DNA from: Vibrio sinaloensis DSM 21326
Lineage (GTDB): Bacteria; Pseudomonadota; Gammaproteobacteria; Enterobacterales; Vibrionaceae
Direction of reading: 5' to 3'
DNA length: 64,000 bases
NCBI RefSeq assembly: GCF_000189275.1
Contig: NZ_AEVT01000048.1
Coordinates: 1-64,000 of the forward strand
Positions 1-10,844 of this stretch are shown in pieces. Position numbers and translations under genes: made by a program. Positions within the stretch are counted from its first letter, which is position 1; each line of letters begins with the position of its first letter. The notes under the pieces are model-generated. The model did not search any database and was not told the origin of the DNA. It was given only the letters and a program-made list of their open reading frames with translations.

Positions 1-170
1 CTTGAATTGACTGTGCTGAGTCTTACGACTCGTTGGTCACTTCGTTTCATTGAAACCTAATTTGATACCGAAGTATCGAATTGGATTATCATCAACGAGT
101 GCCCACACAGATTGATAGGTTTATATTGTTAAAGAGCTTTCCTATTGAGCTTCGCTCAAATCGGACGGCC
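1..170 (-). other. rRNA operon leader region (5' of a 16S gene lying left of the window)
   Basis: Read on the minus strand, this stretch begins downstream of an rRNA promoter and runs leftwards out of the window. It contains the boxA antitermination element GCTCTTTAACAAT at 125-137, followed by a sequence ending in CTGTGTGGGCACTCG, the usual pre-16S leader of gammaproteobacterial rrn operons. The mature 16S gene is not inside the window. That an rrn operon lies next to hemG agrees with the same neighbourhood in enterics and vibrios (established knowledge). Confidence 0.85.
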
Positions 171-198
171 ATTTTAGCGAGATAAAGTTTAGTGTCAA
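171..198 (-). promoter_or_regulatory. rRNA operon promoter P2
   Basis: On the minus strand the -35 is TTGACA (193-198) and the -10 is TAAAAT (171-176), with a 16-bp spacer. The -35 is preceded by an A-rich tract at about 199-230. The 16-bp spacer and GC-rich discriminator are typical of stringently controlled rrn promoters. Confidence 0.8.
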
Positions 199-299
199 CC
201 ACTTTTTTCAAACTTTTTTCAAGCGTTTCCACTTGGCTAATTGACCTTGCTAACTTCGTTCTCGTTTCTATTGAAGCGTTCCCGTGTCAGCGAGGTGGC

Positions 300-327
300 A
301 TTATAGGGAGCAGATTCTTCTTGGCAA
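300..327 (-). promoter_or_regulatory. rRNA operon promoter P1
   Basis: On the minus strand the -35 is TTGCCA (322-327) and the -10 is a consensus TATAAT (300-305), with a 16-bp spacer and a GCCACC discriminator. An A/T-rich UP-element-like tract lies at 328-365. P1 is about 130 bp upstream of P2, the normal tandem arrangement. No terminator was seen between hemG and P1. Confidence 0.8.
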
Positions 328-406
328 CCCCTTTTTATCATTTTTTCCGTTTTTTTTATTGTTCGGTTAATTATTAGGCCAGAACCGCTAAAAACATACC
401 TTATCG

Positions 407-934
407 TTACAAATCCACAAACTTTTTACTAAATAAGGCCACTTTTTCCCAGTTTGTGTATTCCACTTCCTTGGTTGTATCTGTCTCACCGCCGGTCATG
501 GTCATGATGAGTTTAATCATCATTTTATCGAACAGGCCATAACGTGGGTAATAGAGAGCACCAGCAAAAACGCCAATCAGTTTTGGTTGCCAAGGCGACT
601 TTTTCAAAAATGTACGGATATAAGCGCTGCCCTCAGGTGTATCTTTACCTTGTTCTTCTTTACGAGCAGTAAGGTTTACACAGAAGAACGCCACTTTGTG
701 TTGTTGCAATTGACTAAGGTTCTTTTCAATAAACTGATATAGTTTCTTATTAAGGTGACCATAACGGATGGACGCCCCAATCAATACTCTTTCGTATTGA
801 CCGAAGTCGATCTCCTCTACATCGTGTAGATCTAACAGCTCGCATTCGAAGTCTGCGAGTTGCTCTTCTATATAATGAAGAATTTTCTTTGTTTGCCCTT
901 CGCGAGAAGAGTATAAAAATAGTGCTTTAGCCAA
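407..934 (-). CDS. hemG: Menaquinone-dependent protoporphyrinogen IX dehydrogenase HemG
   Basis: This 175-aa flavodoxin-fold protein oxidises protoporphyrinogen IX to protoporphyrin IX at the inner membrane, the penultimate step of haem synthesis, and passes electrons to quinones. The N-terminal phosphate-binding loop of a long-chain flavodoxin is visible (LYSSREGQTKKI, about residues 7-18), and the length matches enteric HemG. It is the last gene of a trkH-hemG pair: trkH ends 9 bp upstream. Its transcript points straight into the rRNA promoters. Family assignment is secure; catalytic activity is inferred from homology. Confidence 0.93.
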   Translation of the reverse strand: MAKALFLYSSREGQTKKILHYIEEQLADFECELLDLHDVEEIDFGQYERVLIGASIRYGHLNKKLYQFIEKNLSQLQQHKVAFFCVNLTARKEEQGKDTPEGSAYIRTFLKKSPWQPKLIGVFAGALYYPRYGLFDKMMIKLIMTMTGGETDTTKEVEYTNWEKVALFSKKFVDL

Positions 935-943
935 AATTTTCCC

Positions 944-2401
944 TTAACTACGCCAAAACGTAGGCGTTAGTAGTATAAGAAGAGTAAACACCTCTAAGCG
1001 ACCAAACAACATGGATACAATCAAGACCCATTTTGCTTTGTCGTTGATATCACCAAAATGAAGTGCAACTTCACCCAGTCCTGGGCCTAAGTTATTCAAC
1101 GTTGCGGCGACTGCAGAAAATGCACTGAGCTCATCAATACCAGTTGCGATCAGCGCCAGCATACAAACGACAAAAACCAACGCATAAGCGGAGAAAAATC
1201 CCCATACTGCATCAACAACACGCTGCGACAAGGCTGTCCCACCAACTTTGATGGTATAAACCGCGCGCGGGTGCACAAGACGTTTAAGCTCCCTAACACC
1301 TTGTAAAGTGAGCAACAAAATTCGGATCACTTTCATTCCTCCACCTGTCGAACCAGCACAGCCTCCTATAAATGAAGAGAACAGTAATAGAACCGGCAAG
1401 AACAACGGCCAATCGGAGAAACCTGTAGTAGTAAAACCCGCAGTAGTTGAAATGGACACAGTTTGGAACAGCGCCTGATCAAATGCGTCGTAAACAGAGT
1501 CGTACGAGTGATGGTTAAGTAGAATGAGAAAACAGACTAAGAACAATAAAGCTTGAATGAATAAAAAGGCGCGAAATTCAGGGTCTTTCCAATAATACTT
1601 GGGGTGCACTCCACCAGAAGCGAAAGCGGCAAAGTGCAAAGAGTAATTACACGCAGAAATAAGTAGAAAGACCACGGTAATCATATTGATGGCGTAGCTA
1701 TCAAAATATCCCATGCTGGCATCATGGGTAGAAAACCCACCAATAGCTATTGTTGAGAAACTGTGACTTATTGCATCGAAGGGCGTCATTCCCGCTAGCC
1801 AAAATGCACCTGCACAAGCCAATGTTAGGCTTAAGTAGATGTACCAAAGCGCTTTAGCGGTTTCTGCAATTCGCGGAGTCATTTTGGAATCTTTTACCGG
1901 ACCCGGTATTTCTGCACGATAAAGCTGCATACCACCGATACCGAGTACCGGAAGAATCGCTACAGCAAGAACGATGATCCCCATTCCACCAAACCACTGC
2001 AGAAATTGGCGATAGAAAAGTATCGCTTTAGGTAAATCATCCAGGCCAACGATCACCGTAGCCCCTGTTGTTGTTAAAGCAGAAAAAGACTCAAAGAATG
2101 CATCTGTTACCGAAATATTGGGGTTATCAGATAAAAGGAAGGGAATAGAGCCAGCACTGCCCAATACCGTCCAAAACAGGACCACTATCAGGAAACCATC
2201 GCGGGCTTTCAACTCATGTTTAAAACGGCGATTGGGGAACCAACATACGGCACCACAAAAGAGCAAGACGAAAAAAGTAGTTACGAACGCAACACCAGCA
2301 CCATCACGATAGATCAACGCGACTAAAGCTGGAGCGAGCATGGAGACACTAAAAAGTGCGAGCAATAGCCCGACGATGCGAATAATTGAACGAAATTGCA
2401 T
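944..2401 (-). CDS. trkH: Trk-type potassium uptake channel subunit TrkH
   Basis: This 485-aa inner-membrane protein forms the K+-translocating subunit of the Trk system, gated by cytosolic TrkA. Four K+-filter repeats can be seen, including TTTGATV, IGGFSTH, TTAGFTTTG and NLGPGLG, plus the glycine-rich GGCAGSTGGGMK stretch near residue 345. It starts with a hydrophobic segment directly at the ATG. It sits between yigZ and hemG. A second trkH copy, partial here, lies at the right edge of the window. The cognate trkA is not inside the window. Confidence 0.93.
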   Translation of the reverse strand: MQFRSIIRIVGLLLALFSVSMLAPALVALIYRDGAGVAFVTTFFVLLFCGAVCWFPNRRFKHELKARDGFLIVVLFWTVLGSAGSIPFLLSDNPNISVTDAFFESFSALTTTGATVIVGLDDLPKAILFYRQFLQWFGGMGIIVLAVAILPVLGIGGMQLYRAEIPGPVKDSKMTPRIAETAKALWYIYLSLTLACAGAFWLAGMTPFDAISHSFSTIAIGGFSTHDASMGYFDSYAINMITVVFLLISACNYSLHFAAFASGGVHPKYYWKDPEFRAFLFIQALLFLVCFLILLNHHSYDSVYDAFDQALFQTVSISTTAGFTTTGFSDWPLFLPVLLLFSSFIGGCAGSTGGGMKVIRILLLTLQGVRELKRLVHPRAVYTIKVGGTALSQRVVDAVWGFFSAYALVFVVCMLALIATGIDELSAFSAVAATLNNLGPGLGEVALHFGDINDKAKWVLIVSMLFGRLEVFTLLILLTPTFWRS

Positions 2402-2444
2402 GTGTTGATTAACGAACGAAGCTTTGCTTCTAACTTCCTAGTTT

Positions 2445-3068
2445 TTATTGTCCCTTAAGGGGAGTTACTTGTGCTTTTGCACCACTCTTATTGATCACAC
2501 TCTGAGTGAATTCAGCGACCTGAAGACGCTCAATTTCAATCACAATTCGCACTTGGTCGCTATACTCAGCACTCACCTCTGTTGCCGAATATTGGCTCAT
2601 GAGTGATTGGACCATAGGCATGAACCCATAGTCTAACTCTAGTTGCAATTGTGTGGTTATTTTTTTCTCAATTGTTTGAAGCAACTTTAATGCTTGTTGC
2701 ACACCGCCGCCATATGCTTTCACTAACCCGCCAGTACCAAGCTTGATACCACCAGAATAGCGTGTGACAACCGCGGTGATCTCTCCAACTCCCGAGCCCG
2801 ATAACTGCGCTAGTATCGGTTTGCCCGCTGTCCCTGAAGGTTCTCCATCATCACTAAAGCCCCATTTCATTGAATCATCAGGGCGGCCTGCCACAAAGCC
2901 CCAACAGTTATGTCTCGCATCAGCGTGCTTGGCTTTTACCATCTCGACAAAGTCTTTGGCAGCAGCGACATCGGGAGTGTGAGCTAAATAGGTAATAAAG
3001 ACACTCTTTTTTATCTCTTCTTCAAACTGACAGGAAGTGAAAGGAATCAAGTAGGGTTGGTCATTCAT
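2445..3068 (-). CDS. yigZ: IMPACT/YigZ family protein
   Basis: The 207-aa product has the YigZ/IMPACT architecture: an N-terminal UPF0029 domain with EEIKKSVFITYLAHTP, the signature GFSDDGEPSGTAGKP near the middle, GGIKLGTGGLVKAYGGGV after it, and a small C-terminal DUF1949 domain. Bacterial YigZ is poorly characterised; links to translation are inferred from eukaryotic IMPACT. The start at 3068 was chosen because the family begins only a few residues before the LIP motif. Upstream ATG 3107 and TTG 3116 would add 13-16 poorly conserved residues. No strong ribosome binding site decides the matter. It lies upstream of trkH on the same strand, separated by 43 bp. Confidence 0.85.
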   Translation of the reverse strand: MNDQPYLIPFTSCQFEEEIKKSVFITYLAHTPDVAAAKDFVEMVKAKHADARHNCWGFVAGRPDDSMKWGFSDDGEPSGTAGKPILAQLSGSGVGEITAVVTRYSGGIKLGTGGLVKAYGGGVQQALKLLQTIEKKITTQLQLELDYGFMPMVQSLMSQYSATEVSAEYSDQVRIVIEIERLQVAEFTQSVINKSGAKAQVTPLKGQ

Positions 3069-3212
3069 AGTGATATCAGGATTTTGCTGTTGATTTGAGT
3101 CTACCATGACAAACAATTATTCGTCGCCTAGGATCTGTCCAAGCGCACAATGTTAAACACTTGTTTAAAAAATGTATTGAATTTAACCAAGGACCGATCC
3201 ACACTAAAACCA

Positions 3213-3225
3213 CTGGTCAAACCAG
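3213..3225. promoter_or_regulatory. Candidate FadR operator upstream of fadBA
   Basis: CTGGTCAAACCAG is an imperfect palindrome with the CTGGT/ACCAG half sites known for FadR operators. It lies about 100 bp before the fadB start. FadR repression of fadBA relieved by long-chain acyl-CoA is established in enterics and vibrios; that this exact site is used is inference. Confidence 0.5.
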
Positions 3226-3320
3226 ATTAAAAATATAACAACTTTCCTGGTTGTCTAAAGCGCTTTTTTACCGCTATAGATAAACACACAATCCAAGATT
3301 GTATGTCATGGAGATAGACA

Positions 3321-6682
<3,362 letters not shown>

Positions 6683-6704
6683 ATTGCTCGATCGTCATAA
6701 CAAC

Positions 6705-6732
6705 AAAGCGCCAGTAAGAGCTGGCGCTTTTT
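6705..6732 (+). terminator. fadBA intrinsic terminator
   Basis: The stem AGCGCCAG/CTGGCGCT with loop TAAGAG is followed by TTTTT and preceded by AAA, so it can work for fadBA and for the convergent LysR gene. Confidence 0.85.
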
Positions 6733-6739
6733 GATCCCA

Positions 6740-7651
6740 CTACCTTGCTTGCAACCAGTCTTGATATAACTGTTCACTGGATCCTAGGTAATCGACCATC
6801 CATTGGATCATTTTATGGTTTTCATCTTTGCGCCACACCAAGCAGCAATGACTCAAAGGTTTCTCTTCAGGAAGGATCTTTTCCACCAGCAGCCCTTCAG
6901 CAATTAAAGGACGTGCTATATGTCGAGGCATATAGCCGACACCCACACCATTTTTTAGACACTCGATCGCACTGTACCAGTTAGGTAGCAACAACCTTCG
7001 TTGCTTAGGGTAATGCACAGTGTGCCTCTTGGGTAATAAATTGGAGGTATCATCTAAGCAAATCGCAGGGTACTGGCTGACGTACTCTTCTTTCAGTACC
7101 TGTTGTTTGACACACGGGTGGCTGGGAGACATAACAAACGCCCAATCTAAAATGCCCATTTCACGAACTTCAAAATCGCCCCCAACAGGAATGGCCGCCG
7201 TTGCACCAATCACGATATCAGCACGACCTTGTGAAATCGCTTCCCAAGAACCATTGAACACTTCCATATTGATTTGCAGCTCTGCATAGGGAAAGGTTTG
7301 ATAGAAGTCTTCAATTAAAGGTTTTAACCGCTCTAACTTAACCACATTATCCAGTGTTAGCTTGAGCGTTTTCTGCCAGCCTTGTGCAACTCGCCGAGTT
7401 TGTGCCTTAACCTCTTCCATTTGTCTCAGCATGACTCGAGCTTGTTGCAAAAACTGTACGCCTGCTGGAGTGAGCTCTACCTTTCTCGGTAAACGCTTGA
7501 ACAAGATAACATCGAGTTCCTGTTCTATTTGGCGAATGCTATAGCTGATTGCAGAAGGCACTTTATGTAAGACCTCAGCAGCAGCAGTAAAACTTTCCAA
7601 TCGAGCGACCGTATCGACTAGCTCAAGTGAAGATTGAGAGAAAACACCCAT
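6740..7651 (-). CDS. punR: LysR-family regulator, PunR-like
   Basis: This 303-aa LysR-type regulator has an N-terminal winged helix-turn-helix (ESFTAAAEVLHKVPSAISYS; VPSA is unusual and shared with E. coli PunR/YdhB) and a C-terminal effector domain. Resemblance to PunR runs through RADIVIGATAAIPVGG and GVGVGYMPRHIARP. PunR activates the purine exporter gene punC in E. coli, and here the divergent neighbour is a PunC-like transporter, which supports the call. Start 7651 matches the PunR N terminus; TTG 7666 would add MNGQF. Ligand specificity is not shown. Confidence 0.8.
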   Translation of the reverse strand: MGVFSQSSLELVDTVARLESFTAAAEVLHKVPSAISYSIRQIEQELDVILFKRLPRKVELTPAGVQFLQQARVMLRQMEEVKAQTRRVAQGWQKTLKLTLDNVVKLERLKPLIEDFYQTFPYAELQINMEVFNGSWEAISQGRADIVIGATAAIPVGGDFEVREMGILDWAFVMSPSHPCVKQQVLKEEYVSQYPAICLDDTSNLLPKRHTVHYPKQRRLLLPNWYSAIECLKNGVGVGYMPRHIARPLIAEGLLVEKILPEEKPLSHCCLVWRKDENHKMIQWMVDYLGSSEQLYQDWLQAR

Positions 7652-7745
7652 AAACTGACCATTCAATTTTTTTGATTCATAACTGCAAATTTTAGCGTTT
7701 TATTTTCAACAATACGAATATTAGACTGCCAAGGTTAATAAAAAG

Positions 7746-7757
7746 GTTGGCGCCAAC
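7746..7757. promoter_or_regulatory. 12-bp perfect palindrome in the punR/punC intergenic region
   Basis: GTTGGCGCCAAC is a perfect palindrome 38 bp upstream of the punC start and 95 bp upstream of the LysR start. Its position suggests an operator for the divergent regulator, though it does not follow the usual T-N11-A LysR box. Function is inferred. Confidence 0.4.
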
Positions 7758-7794
7758 ACCTACATATCCGTGAATTTTTTTGAATGGAACTATA

Positions 7795-8997
7795 ATGAAC
7801 ATTTCTAAACTACAACTTTTTTATTTGGCAGCGTTATCCATGTTGGGCTTTATTGCCACTGACATGTATCTACCGGCTTTCAAAGCGATGGAAATAGACT
7901 TCGCGACAGGCCCAGAGCAGATCGCCCTATCACTGACGGTTTTTTTGGTTGGTATGGCGCTTGGTCAGCTTTTATGGGGACTAGCCTCAGATAAGTTTGG
8001 CCATCGTAATACCCTGGCTGCTGGCTTGGGGTTATTTACCTTAGCTTCTTTTGGCCTCGCCTTTAGCGATCAAGTATGGCAACTACTGACATTGCGCTTC
8101 ATTCAAGCGATCGGTGTGTGTGCACCCGCCGTGATCTGGCAAGCGATGGTCATAAAACGTTACTCCCATCAAAGCCAACAGATTTTCGCTACTATTATGC
8201 CGTTAGTCGCCCTGTCTCCCGCTCTCGCTCCCCAGCTTGGCGTGGTACTCGCAGATAACTTTGGCTGGCACAGTATTTTCATCGCTCTCACTATGATGGG
8301 GTTGTTATTAGTCGCAGCCACCATGACTCAAAACAAAGACAACGCAGAGCCAAAGGCAACCAGCGTCTCAAGTGATATCAAAGCGCTACTAAGTTCAAAG
8401 ACCTATTTAGGCAACGTATTCATGTTTGCCACCGCGTCTGCCGCATTCTTCGCCTATTTGACGGGGATGCCAGAGATCATGGCTCAACTGGGGTATGAGG
8501 CAAAAGACATTGGCCTGAGCTTTATCCCACAAACCATTGCGTTTATGGCCGGTGGCTACTTAGGTAAAGTTGGTGTACGTAAATTTGGCGATGAGAAAGT
8601 GCTGCGCCAATTGATCGGCTTGTTTAGTGTCGCTTCTCTGCTGATTTTTATCGCGTCCCAGTGGCAACTGACCTCTATCTGGCCGATCCTAGCACCATTT
8701 TGCTTAATTGCCGTAGCAAATGGCGCTTTGTACCCTATCGTGGTCAACCGTGCATTAGCAAGTGCAAAACAGAGCCCAGCAACCGCAGCCGGATTGCAAA
8801 ATAGCTTACAAATCAGTGTCAGTAGTCTATCGAGTGCTTTAGTTGCCGCACTCGCAAGCCAAGCCCAAATGGTAACGGGTATCGCTATTATGATTTGTAT
8901 GACAGGTTTGTGGATGGGGTACGTACTGTCAAATCGACAGTTGGCTAAACACTTTACTACGCCAGACAATGCGCGCGTCGTGAGTGAAGAAGACTAG
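7795..8997 (+). CDS. punC: MFS exporter, PunC-like (Bcr/CflA subfamily)
   Basis: A 400-aa, 12-helix major facilitator exporter. It shows the drug:H+ antiporter motifs LGFIATDMYLPAF in helix 1, GLASDKFGHRNTL in loop 2-3 and MPLVALSPALAP in helix 5, matching E. coli PunC (YdhC), a purine nucleoside exporter. Substrate here is inferred from that similarity and the divergent PunR-like gene; multidrug export is the alternative. ATG 7795 was chosen over TTG 7780 because the upstream residues MNGTI are not family-like. Confidence 0.8.
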   Translation: MNISKLQLFYLAALSMLGFIATDMYLPAFKAMEIDFATGPEQIALSLTVFLVGMALGQLLWGLASDKFGHRNTLAAGLGLFTLASFGLAFSDQVWQLLTLRFIQAIGVCAPAVIWQAMVIKRYSHQSQQIFATIMPLVALSPALAPQLGVVLADNFGWHSIFIALTMMGLLLVAATMTQNKDNAEPKATSVSSDIKALLSSKTYLGNVFMFATASAAFFAYLTGMPEIMAQLGYEAKDIGLSFIPQTIAFMAGGYLGKVGVRKFGDEKVLRQLIGLFSVASLLIFIASQWQLTSIWPILAPFCLIAVANGALYPIVVNRALASAKQSPATAAGLQNSLQISVSSLSSALVAALASQAQMVTGIAIMICMTGLWMGYVLSNRQLAKHFTTPDNARVVSEED

Positions 8998-9013
8998 TTA
9001 AAGCCTCGCAATC

Positions 9014-9042
9014 AAATAGAGCCACTCAAGGTGGCTCTATTT
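9014..9042. terminator. Bidirectional terminator between punC and the convergent binding-protein gene
   Basis: A perfect 12-bp stem AAATAGAGCCAC/GTGGCTCTATTT with loop TCAAG lies between two convergent genes. A/T tracts flank both sides, so it can serve both. Confidence 0.8.
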
Positions 9043-9057
9043 GCATATAGTAAGCAG

Positions 9058-9834
9058 TTACAAACTCTTCAAGCCCCACTTTTCAGCGGTTTGTTTAAAG
9101 AAACCTTGGGTTTTCTTCAGCTCAACCCAATGGTTGATGTAGTTAATCCACACTTGGTCATTTTGCGGCAGTAACATAGCAATTGGGGTCGGTTTACGTG
9201 GTTGTTTTACAGGAACAATAGCTAGCTGTTTAAATTTCTCAACTAACGTCGCTGCTTCAACATTTGAGGTTACCGATACATCAGCACGTCGAGCCAGCAA
9301 CTCCTGAAAATCACGTGCCGGTGCTTCAATCACTATATGTTTCGCTGAAGGGAAGAAGTCTTTCACCATTTTTTCTTGAACAGTACCAAGAGTGGCCGCC
9401 ACTTTTATATCGGGCTTATCAAAGTCTGCCCAATCAGAGAATTTCGCTAAATCTTTCTTTTGCACGACTGGAACGAAAGCGAGGTAAAAGTATGGTTGAC
9501 TATAACCCGCCACTTTCGCTCTCGACATATTGAGCGAAGCGCTACCAGTAATATCGTATTTGTTGGCAGTAATGCCATTGACCAGCGTTTTCCAATCGGT
9601 CGCGACGTACTCCACCTTAACCCCAAGATCTTTGGCAAGCTCAGTGGTGACATCGATATCAAAACCACGATAACTGTTGGTCGCAGGATCTTTCATCGTC
9701 ATCGGATTCCAATCCCCTGTCGTACCAACCCGAAGTACACCTTGGTCCAAAATAGTCTGTAGACGACTTTCTGCGTGAGCAACTTGAGTGAGCGCAAGCA
9801 ACCCCATCCCTAAAGCAAGCAATACTTTCTTCAT
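9058..9834 (-). CDS. Periplasmic solute-binding family 3 protein, cyclohexadienyl dehydratase-like
   Basis: A 258-aa protein with a cleavable signal peptide (MKKVLLALGMGLLALTQVAHA, 21 residues). The family 3 binding fold starts with SRLQTILDQGVLRVGTTGDW. That start, and the overall spacing, resemble the periplasmic cyclohexadienyl dehydratase PheC as well as ordinary amino-acid binding proteins. It could be a polar amino-acid receptor for the divergent permease at 10025, or a periplasmic enzyme. The active-site residues needed to decide cannot be confirmed by eye. SD AGGGAAT precedes the ATG. Confidence 0.75.
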   Translation of the reverse strand: MKKVLLALGMGLLALTQVAHAESRLQTILDQGVLRVGTTGDWNPMTMKDPATNSYRGFDIDVTTELAKDLGVKVEYVATDWKTLVNGITANKYDITGSASLNMSRAKVAGYSQPYFYLAFVPVVQKKDLAKFSDWADFDKPDIKVAATLGTVQEKMVKDFFPSAKHIVIEAPARDFQELLARRADVSVTSNVEAATLVEKFKQLAIVPVKQPRKPTPIAMLLPQNDQVWINYINHWVELKKTQGFFKQTAEKWGLKSL

Positions 9835-10024
9835 TTCTATTCCCTTAAAAGAATGATGTTAGGAGATATTCCCTTTAATTATTAACCATTAATACAGCTT
9901 CATTGATAACATAGCAGCAACAAAGATATTTTTGTACCAATGCCGATGTTTCGTTGTCGCAAGTTTTCTATATAGAGACTCACGTAATCAACGCGATTGG
10001 TCACCGTCAGTTCAGGGAGTTCAT

Positions 10025-10765
10025 GTGAACTATCGACATCTATACCTGTTACCTCTGCTGCTGCTTACAGGCTGCTCTGATTATCAATGGGGCTGGTATG
10101 TGCTTGATCCTTCAACAGAGCAAGGCCTAACCAATATAAAGTTTCTCCTAGCAGGATTTAACGACACCATCCAAGTGTCTCTATTGAGCATGCTATTTGC
10201 CATGACACTGGGCCTTGTGATCGCCTTGTTGGCTTTAGCCAAGTCTCCTTTTTTACAGTTACTTAATCGCATATATGTCGAGGTAATCCGCTCGATTCCT
10301 GTTTTGGTATTGCTGCTGTGGGTTTACTACGGTATGCCTACTTTGTTGGACGTCTCTCTCAATCATTTTTGGGCAGGTGTTATTGCGCTCACCGTTGCTG
10401 AAAGTGCCTTTATGGCAGAAGTGTTTCGCGGAGGAATTCAAGCGATCAGCCGGGGGCAGCATGAAGCCGCCGAATCACTTGGGCTGAACTACTGGCAAAA
10501 GATGCGATTAGTCATTTTGCCCCAGGCGTTTCGTCATATTCTACCACCACTGGGCAATCAGTTTGTTTACATACTAAAGATGAGCTCACTGGTCAGCGTG
10601 ATTGGCTTAAGCGATCTGACAAGACGAGCCAATGAACTGGTCGTTAATGAGTACTTACCATTGGAGATATACACTTTCCTCGTTGTAGAGTACTTAGTGC
10701 TTATCTTGTTAGTCTCTCACGCGGTTCGTTGGCTAGAGAAACGAATTGCGATACCAAGCCACTAG
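10025..10765 (+). CDS. Polar amino-acid ABC transporter permease with lipobox-like N terminus
   Basis: A 246-aa HisMQ-type inner-membrane permease. The coupling-loop signature AAESLGLNYWQKMRLVILPQ for the ATPase is clear in the second half. The start was set at GTG 10025, which has AGGGAG 6-7 bp upstream; the longer reading from 9932 adds unlikely residues. The N terminus reads LLPLLLLTGCSDYQWGWY, which looks like a lipoprotein signal. It pairs divergently with the binding protein at 9058-9834. No ATPase gene is next to it, so one must be supplied from elsewhere. Confidence 0.85.
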   Translation: MNYRHLYLLPLLLLTGCSDYQWGWYVLDPSTEQGLTNIKFLLAGFNDTIQVSLLSMLFAMTLGLVIALLALAKSPFLQLLNRIYVEVIRSIPVLVLLLWVYYGMPTLLDVSLNHFWAGVIALTVAESAFMAEVFRGGIQAISRGQHEAAESLGLNYWQKMRLVILPQAFRHILPPLGNQFVYILKMSSLVSVIGLSDLTRRANELVVNEYLPLEIYTFLVVEYLVLILLVSHAVRWLEKRIAIPSH

Positions 10766-10787
10766 GCTGATGATTTAATCCCACAAA

Positions 10788-10812
10788 AAAGCCGCTCTTT
10801 ATGAGCGGCTTT
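10788..10812. terminator. Bidirectional terminator between the permease gene and glmU
   Basis: The stem AAAGCCGCTC/GAGCGGCTTT has loop TTTAT, with A/T tracts on both sides between two convergent genes. Confidence 0.85.
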
Positions 10813-10844
10813 GATCTTTTAAGTGGTCAACGAGTTACGATGAA

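Noticed and set aside
192..377. 61-codon ORF on the plus strand over the rRNA promoters
   Set aside because: It lies antisense across two strong rrn promoters and has Phe/Ser-rich low-complexity composition with no ribosome binding site.
9460..9762. 100-codon plus-strand ORF inside the binding-protein gene
   Set aside because: Fully antisense to a conserved gene with a signal peptide; its composition is not protein-like.
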